Assembly (NCBI GenBank): GCA_026414705.1
Contig: JAOAIM010000012.1
Coordinates: forward strand, 1 to 36,207
DNA length: 36,207 nucleotides
From: Verrucomicrobiia bacterium
GTDB lineage: Bacteria; Verrucomicrobiota; Verrucomicrobiia; Limisphaerales; JAOAIM01
Reading direction: 5' to 3'
The notes beneath the pieces were generated by a model, which worked only from the letters and a program-made list of their open reading frames with translations, was not told the DNA's origin and did not search any database. This document shows positions 32,465-36,207 of the stretch, piece after piece. The position numbers were made by a program, and so were the translations under genes. Within the stretch, counting starts at the first letter, position 1, and each line of letters opens with the position of its first letter.

Positions 32465-33748
32465 TCAATCAAAACGCGCAAGACGCCAACGGTCGTAAGC
32501 CAGCCGCTGTGCACTGGTCATTTTTTCAAAATCCGGCGAGCCATCGGCACGCTTCGGCCAGTCGGCGGCCGGGGACGCGGGCTTTGTCTTCGACGCTGCG
32601 TCGGCACGGACGTGCGGCTTCACAGGGCCCGCCGGGCGGGCAGGCGGAAGGCTGGTGGCCCGGCGCGCGGCGCTGCCGTCGTATTGCATCGCCGGGTCGG
32701 TGAGCTTGAGGTCCTCTTCCAACGGGCGATGCGGCTTGATGCCTTTGGCCTGCAACACGCCGTGATAGGCGCGCACGGCTTCTTCGGGTGAAATGCGGCC
32801 GTCGGTGATCAGCCGCAGCATCTCGATGAAAGCGAGCTGGTGCTCGGCGTGGTTGATTTTGCGCCCGAACAGCGCCACGCGCGCGCCGTATTTCTGGGCG
32901 TCGTGGATGAGTTTGAAGGCGTCGTAGGTCGTGCCCGCGCTGCCGCCCAGCACCCCCACAACGAGGTTCGGGTCGTATTGCGCCAGTTCCTCCATCGCCT
33001 TCGGGCCGTGATAGACGATTTTGAGGAAGAGCGGGCGGCCCGCTTCGGGCACGCCGGCCAGCGCGCGGATGATGTTGTCGTTGATGAACTCGCCCAGCTT
33101 TTCGGGCGGGATGCCGCTGTCCACGTTGGGGTCGAAGACTTCGAGGAAATGGCGGAAACCTTTGCGCTCGGCCTCCTCGCGGAATTCTTTGTAGGCCTGG
33201 AGCGCGGCGCGATCGTGTTCGAGGTCATTGACCCAGGTGATGGAGTAGAGGCCGAGGTTGGCGCCCGGGAACTCGGCGCCGTCGCGCTCGCACTCGACGC
33301 GTCCGCACTGGATGTGGTCAATGCTGGCGGTGCGGAAAGGCCGGGAAGGCTCGCGCGTGTAACAGCCGTGGCGGACGACCCAGATGTCGGTGGTGTCGTT
33401 GGCGCGCACGGCGGGCGTGACGTGCGAATTGCGAAACAGGCCCTCCTTGATCGTGAGTTGTTCGCTCACGTAGGCGGACATGAGCATGATGTCCACCACG
33501 CCGTGGTGAACGACCTCGCGGATGATGTCCAGAAACTCGGGCAGGTTGCGGTAGCCGAACTCCTCGCGCGTCCAGACCTCCGGCGAGAACTGCGCCGGCC
33601 GCGCGCCGCGGGCTGACAAATACGCGCGCGGGCCGGGTGCGCGCACGCCAAAGGCCATGTCCGCGTCCTTGGCATCCGCAATGATGAAGGCGCGCGAGCG
33701 CGGGTTGGCGCGGATTTCAGCCAGCTTGCGATCGAGGGATTTCAACAT
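32465..33748 (-). CDS. Beta/alpha-barrel aldolase-like protein, microcompartment-associated
   Basis: A 427-residue protein. The central 300 residues have the alternating pattern of a (beta/alpha)8 barrel: A-F-I-I-A-D-A-K-D-A-D, V-V-D-I-M-L-M-S-A-Y, L-G-L-Y-S-I-T-W-V-N-D, F-L-E-V-F-D-P-N-V, L-F-L-K-I-V-Y-H-G-P-K-A-M, N-L-V-V-G-V-L-G-G-S-A-G-T-T and V-A-L-F-G-R-K-I-N. This resembles class I aldolases of the LacD/DhnA type, with a Lys in L-K-I-V-Y as possible Schiff-base residue; the substrate is unknown. From about residue 365 a Pro/Ala/Lys-rich linker leads to a final helix (F-E-K-M-T-S-A-Q-R-L-A-Y-D-R-W) that looks like a cargo tag. ATG at 33748 is listed; a GTG at 33757 overlaps the toxin stop as GTGA and is equally possible. 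Confidence 0.7.
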   Translation of the reverse strand: MLKSLDRKLAEIRANPRSRAFIIADAKDADMAFGVRAPGPRAYLSARGARPAQFSPEVWTREEFGYRNLPEFLDIIREVVHHGVVDIMLMSAYVSEQLTIKEGLFRNSHVTPAVRANDTTDIWVVRHGCYTREPSRPFRTASIDHIQCGRVECERDGAEFPGANLGLYSITWVNDLEHDRAALQAYKEFREEAERKGFRHFLEVFDPNVDSGIPPEKLGEFINDNIIRALAGVPEAGRPLFLKIVYHGPKAMEELAQYDPNLVVGVLGGSAGTTYDAFKLIHDAQKYGARVALFGRKINHAEHQLAFIEMLRLITDGRISPEEAVRAYHGVLQAKGIKPHRPLEEDLKLTDPAMQYDGSAARRATSLPPARPAGPVKPHVRADAASKTKPASPAADWPKRADGSPDFEKMTSAQRLAYDRWRLARFD

Positions 33749-33753
33749 GGAGG

Positions 33754-34260
33754 TCACGTCTGCATCTCGCCCGCATTGCGGAGTATTGAATCGAACAATT
33801 CCTCTGTGAACCGGAAGTTGGTTTGCTCGCGAAGGCGCTCCAATTCCGGGCGCACTCCGGGAATCAATCCACGTGATCTGGCTTCCAAAAGAACGCCCAA
33901 CGTACCGGTGTGGCGCAGAGCCAGTCGGCAGGCGACGGCACGCCCTTCCGCCTCGTCAATCAAGAGCATCGCGTTTCGGCGTTGAGCCAGAATGATGGCT
34001 TCCCGTTCGCCTGCACCGAGGCTGGCAAACACCTCCTCTTCCGATTCGCAAACTTCGATGACCCGTTCAACCTTGAGCCATCCCTCGGCCAGCGCCTTTT
34101 GCACCGCATCTGCCTCCGGGCGACCTCGTCCGTCAATGGCGACCTCGGTCCAAACGGCTGTTGGGATCATCACTTCCCGATAAAGCGCCGGCAGCAGCTC
34201 CAGTCGCCCGAGTCGGGTCAGATACACCAGTGGGGAGCTATTGGACACAACCCCGGGCAT
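33754..34260 (-). CDS. DUF3368 PIN-like toxin
   Basis: A 168-residue predicted ribonuclease toxin. The start V-V-S-N-S-S-P-L-V-Y-L with L-G-R-L-E-L-L is the DUF3368 signature; Asn replaces the first PIN aspartate, as in a number of family members. Later acidic positions remain: G-E-R-E-A-I-I-L-A and L-L-I-D-E-A-E-G-R-A-V-A, then T-G-T-L-G-V-L-L-E-A. Its start overlaps the UPF0175 gene by 23 bases, the normal organisation of this toxin-antitoxin type. Its stop overlaps an alternative start of the barrel protein. ATG at 34260 is chosen because the longer frame to 34485 is only the shadow of the antitoxin. Confidence 0.85.
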   Translation of the reverse strand: MPGVVSNSSPLVYLTRLGRLELLPALYREVMIPTAVWTEVAIDGRGRPEADAVQKALAEGWLKVERVIEVCESEEEVFASLGAGEREAIILAQRRNAMLLIDEAEGRAVACRLALRHTGTLGVLLEARSRGLIPGVRPELERLREQTNFRFTEELFDSILRNAGEMQT

Positions 34261-34501
34261 AGGCGATGTCCTGCTGGAGCATTTTTTCGGTGTATGGCAT
34301 CGGCACCTTGCGATCGCGCAGCAGGTCCATGAACTCGATGCGCCCCATCCCGCAGAACTCCGCCGCCCGGCCCGTGGTCCACCGGCCCTCCCGATACATC
34401 TCGATCGCCAGCTCGATCTTCGCGTTCCGCGCCACTTCCTCCGGCGTCGAGCCAAACGCTCGCGCAAATTCTTCAGGAATCTCAATCGTCACTGCGCTCA
34501 T
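34238..34501 (-). CDS. UPF0175 antitoxin
   Basis: An 87-residue protein with the UPF0175 pattern: an N-terminal strand V-T-I-E-I-P-E-E-F, then I-E-L-A-I-E-M-Y-R-E-G-R-W-T-T-G-R-A-A-E-F-C-G-M, a helix-turn-helix-like region, and a C-terminal L-L-R-D-R-K-V-P-M-P-Y-T. Such proteins neutralise DUF3368 PIN toxins and probably bind the operon promoter. It begins 46 bases after the class II aldolase stop and overlaps the toxin start by 23 bases. Confidence 0.85.
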   Translation of the reverse strand: MSAVTIEIPEEFARAFGSTPEEVARNAKIELAIEMYREGRWTTGRAAEFCGMGRIEFMDLLRDRKVPMPYTEKMLQQDIAYARGCVQ

Positions 34502-34547
34502 GTCGCCAATCTATCACGGTCTCCCACGCTGAAGAAAGACTCGCGGC

Positions 34548-35606
34548 TCACTTGAGCCGCGCCATGATCTGGTCGGTGATGGCCTGCACGGCGGCCTCGG
34601 CTTCGGGGTCGAGTTCGGTCTCCGGCGTCTGACGCGGCGGCACGGCACAGGTCACGCCGGGTCGCCAGTCGGCGTTGTCGCACAGTTCGCATTCCTTCAG
34701 GCCGTAGCGCGGATCGGGAATCCCGAGGCTCTGCTTGATTTTGAGCAGGTCCTGCAATTGTTGCGGCGTGAAGGTGTTGGGCGGACGGCCCAGTTGCGCG
34801 GCGACCAGCACCGTGCGGCAATAGGCCTCCAGAATCTCCATCTTGAAGTAGGCGTCCTCGACGTTGAGGTGGCTCCACGCGACCGCGCCGTGGTTGGCCA
34901 TCAGAATCGTGTTGTGCTGGTCCACCAGGTCGGCGACCAGTTTGCCCATCTCCGGCGTACCCGGGGTGCGATACGGCGCGACCGCCACGGCGCAAAACAC
35001 CTCGAACTCCGGCAAAATGCACGTGGGCGGCTCGATGCCCGCGACGGCAAAGCCCGTGGCGTAGGGCGGATGACAATGCACCGTGGCCACGGCCTTCGGC
35101 TGCCGCTGCATGATCTGCAGGTGCATGAGGATTTCGCTGGTGCGCTTCTTCTCGCCCAGCAATTGGTTGCCCGCGAAATCCACCAGGCACATGTCGTCCG
35201 GTTTCATGAAACCCTTGCTCACGAGCGTGGGCGTGCACAACGCCAGGTCTTCGCCCACGCGAATGGCGATGTTGCCGCCGTTACCGTCCACGTAGGCGCG
35301 CTGCCAGAGCCGCCGCCCGATGTCGCAAATCTGCTCTTTGAGACTCAGCGCGTAAGGCGACCGGAAAAACGCTTCCAACTCCGCCCGCGGCGAGCGCGAA
35401 CTGAGCGGTTTGGCCGGGGGAGATTCTTGGGCGGCCGCGCCGCCCGACATTGCGCCCGCCGGCGTCGCGCGTCCGCCGCCCGCTTCCAACTCGCGCAGAA
35501 AATCTCGCGCCGAGGGCGTGAGAATGGCGTCGGCGGGCAGGGCGCGCAGGTCGCGGCCCTGGCGCACCATTTCCTCAAGGTCTCGAACGCTGATGACGGT
35601 TTTCAT
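34548..35606 (-). CDS. Class II aldolase/adducin family protein with N-terminal tag-like extension
   Basis: Zinc-dependent aldolase related to L-fuculose-1-phosphate aldolase; 352 residues, well over the usual 215. The catalytic core (about 75-290) has G-N-G-G-N-I-A-I-R (phosphate site), a T-S-E block with the likely general-acid Glu, V-H-C-H-P-P-Y-A-T (two zinc His) and N-H-G-A-V-A-W (third His). The first 42 residues form an amphipathic stretch with L-P-A-D-A-I-L-T-P-S-A-R-D-F-L-R-E, joined by a Gly/Ala/Pro/Ser linker, resembling microcompartment encapsulation peptides. The C-terminal tail has C-E-L-C and another Cys. It overlaps the upstream vertex-protein gene by four bases. In PV microcompartments this enzyme cleaves fuculose/rhamnulose phosphate to lactaldehyde; that substrate is inferred. 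Confidence 0.88.
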   Translation of the reverse strand: MKTVISVRDLEEMVRQGRDLRALPADAILTPSARDFLRELEAGGGRATPAGAMSGGAAAQESPPAKPLSSRSPRAELEAFFRSPYALSLKEQICDIGRRLWQRAYVDGNGGNIAIRVGEDLALCTPTLVSKGFMKPDDMCLVDFAGNQLLGEKKRTSEILMHLQIMQRQPKAVATVHCHPPYATGFAVAGIEPPTCILPEFEVFCAVAVAPYRTPGTPEMGKLVADLVDQHNTILMANHGAVAWSHLNVEDAYFKMEILEAYCRTVLVAAQLGRPPNTFTPQQLQDLLKIKQSLGIPDPRYGLKECELCDNADWRPGVTCAVPPRQTPETELDPEAEAAVQAITDQIMARLK

Positions 35607-35905
35607 CGCAACGGCGACCAGAACAGTTCGTCCACGAGCGCGGCGTTGATGGCGTCCACGGGCGTGGGTTCGGGAAACGGCTGGGCGGCTTCGCGGCCCT
35701 CGACGTAACCGATGACCTGCGCCACGTTGCCACCGAGGTTGTCGTAAACCACAAGGCTCGGGTCTTTGCCAAAGCTGAGCGGCGCGTCGAGGCCCTGCGC
35801 GTATTGCTCCCGCCCGAACGGGGCAACGATGAGGAAGCGCCCGCCCTCCAACGCCGGCACGCACCGGCTCAACGTCACGCGCCCGATGACCCGACCCAGT
35901 TTCAT
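35603..35905 (-). CDS. Microcompartment vertex protein (EutN/CcmL family, BMC-P)
   Basis: A 100-residue shell protein expected to form pentamers that cap the vertices of a polyhedral microcompartment. The pattern M-K-L-G-R-V-I-G-R-V-T-L-S, P-A-L-E-G-G-R-F-L-I-V, L-V-V-Y-D-N-L-G-G-N-V-A-Q-V-I-G and the E-G-R-E-A-A-Q-P-F tail followed by P-V-D-A-I-N-A-A-L-V-D fits the EutN/CcmL family, closest in style to the PV type. It overlaps the aldolase start and the preceding vertex gene by four bases each (ATGA), so expression is translationally coupled. Confidence 0.92.
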   Translation of the reverse strand: MKLGRVIGRVTLSRCVPALEGGRFLIVAPFGREQYAQGLDAPLSFGKDPSLVVYDNLGGNVAQVIGYVEGREAAQPFPEPTPVDAINAALVDELFWSPLR

Positions 35906-36180
35906 ACGCGCACGCCCGGTTCGCGCTCGTCCACCACGCCGATGATCATCCAGCGCACCGGGCTGGAATCGTCGCCCACGGCGCGGCGCGCCGCCAGGCC
36001 GTCGGAGGAAATGACCACCTGCTGATGCAATCCTGCGCCGTGCGCATCAATGGCCACTTGCGGCGACCCTTCCGGTTGGCCGTCGGCGTCAATGGGCTGG
36101 CAGATCACCAACCGCCAGCCCTCCAGGCTCGGATGCTTCCGGGTGGCCACGATGTTGCCTTCGACTCTCGCCAGCAGCAT
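35902..36180 (-). CDS. Microcompartment vertex protein (EutN/CcmL family), second copy
   Basis: A 92-residue EutN/CcmL protein: L-L-A-R-V-E-G-N-I-V-A-T-R-K-H-P-S-L-E-G-W-R-L-V, then V-A-I-D-A-H-G-A-G-L-H-Q-Q-V-V-I-S-S-D-G and I-I-G-V-V-D near the end. It differs clearly from the next gene, so the two are separate paralogs rather than a recent duplication; PV microcompartments encode several distinct vertex proteins. Only 27 bases precede it in the window, so the promoter and the remaining shell genes must lie outside. Confidence 0.92.
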   Translation of the reverse strand: MLLARVEGNIVATRKHPSLEGWRLVICQPIDADGQPEGSPQVAIDAHGAGLHQQVVISSDGLAARRAVGDDSSPVRWMIIGVVDEREPGVRV

Positions 36181-36207
36181 AGACTCAAACCACGGATGGA
36201 CACGGAC

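Noticed and set aside
36181-36207. Start of a tandem ACACGGATGG-type repeat at the right edge
   Set aside because: Only about one unit (GGATGGACACGGAC) is inside the window, too little to call.
1-36207. CRISPR array, prophage or insertion sequence
   Set aside because: No regularly spaced direct repeats, no transposase, integrase, phage structural or Cas gene was recognised anywhere in the window.

Overview
The window looks like a chromosomal segment of a high-GC, Gram-negative bacterium of the PVC group, most likely Verrucomicrobiota (perhaps a Pedosphaera/Limisphaera relative). The reasons are an outer-membrane exopolysaccharide exporter, a futalosine-route menaquinone gene (mqnC), a DUF1573 protein, PVC-style intergenic repeats, and at the right edge two EutN/CcmL-type shell vertex genes joined to a class II aldolase, the arrangement known from the Planctomycetes-Verrucomicrobia (PV) bacterial microcompartment. 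Species-level placement cannot be made by eye.

Layout. Positions 1-2300: a repeat-like fragment, then lspA (signal peptidase II), hemH (ferrochelatase) and a small membrane protein, all on +. Positions 2334-14789: an exopolysaccharide block on +. It holds an outer-membrane beta-barrel protein, a Wza-type export protein with a long coiled coil, a Wzc-type tyrosine kinase/co-polymerase, two GT2 and two GT4 glycosyltransferases, an O-antigen ligase/Wzy-like polymerase and a deacetylase-fold-like protein. Genes from wzc onward are almost contiguous or overlapping. No priming phosphosugar transferase or Wzx flippase is present. Positions 14784-17217 on -: DUF190, the CrcB fluoride channel, a secreted thermonuclease with a helix-hairpin-helix tail, and a cysteine-rich FeoA-domain protein. 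Positions 17458-23133 on +: a secreted transglutaminase-like protein, alaS, and an isolated nuoJ-nuoK pair. Then come a DUF1573 protein (-), a ClC transporter with CBS domains (+), mqnC (+), a DUF554 membrane protein (+), a HicA/HicB-type pair (+), mrp/apbC (-), a PIN-PhoH ATPase (+) and tRNA-Cys(GCA) (-). Positions 32465-36180 on -: two EutN/CcmL vertex proteins, class II aldolase, a UPF0175/DUF3368 toxin-antitoxin pair, and a beta/alpha-barrel aldolase-like protein, in that transcriptional order. The operon runs off the right edge.

How the parts relate. The EPS block is one functional unit: synthesis, polymerisation, phosphorylation-controlled export and an outer-membrane exit. hemH, mqnC and nuoJK belong to respiration. 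The right-edge cluster probably belongs to a sugar-degrading microcompartment (fucose/rhamnose type), with terminal linker-plus-helix extensions on two enzymes that resemble cargo tags and a toxin-antitoxin pair lodged inside the gene string. The most interesting points are this toxin-antitoxin insertion and the tag-like tails, the cysteine-rich FeoA, the HicA lacking its usual histidine, the nuclease-CrcB-DUF190 string, and the unassigned deacetylase-like EPS protein.
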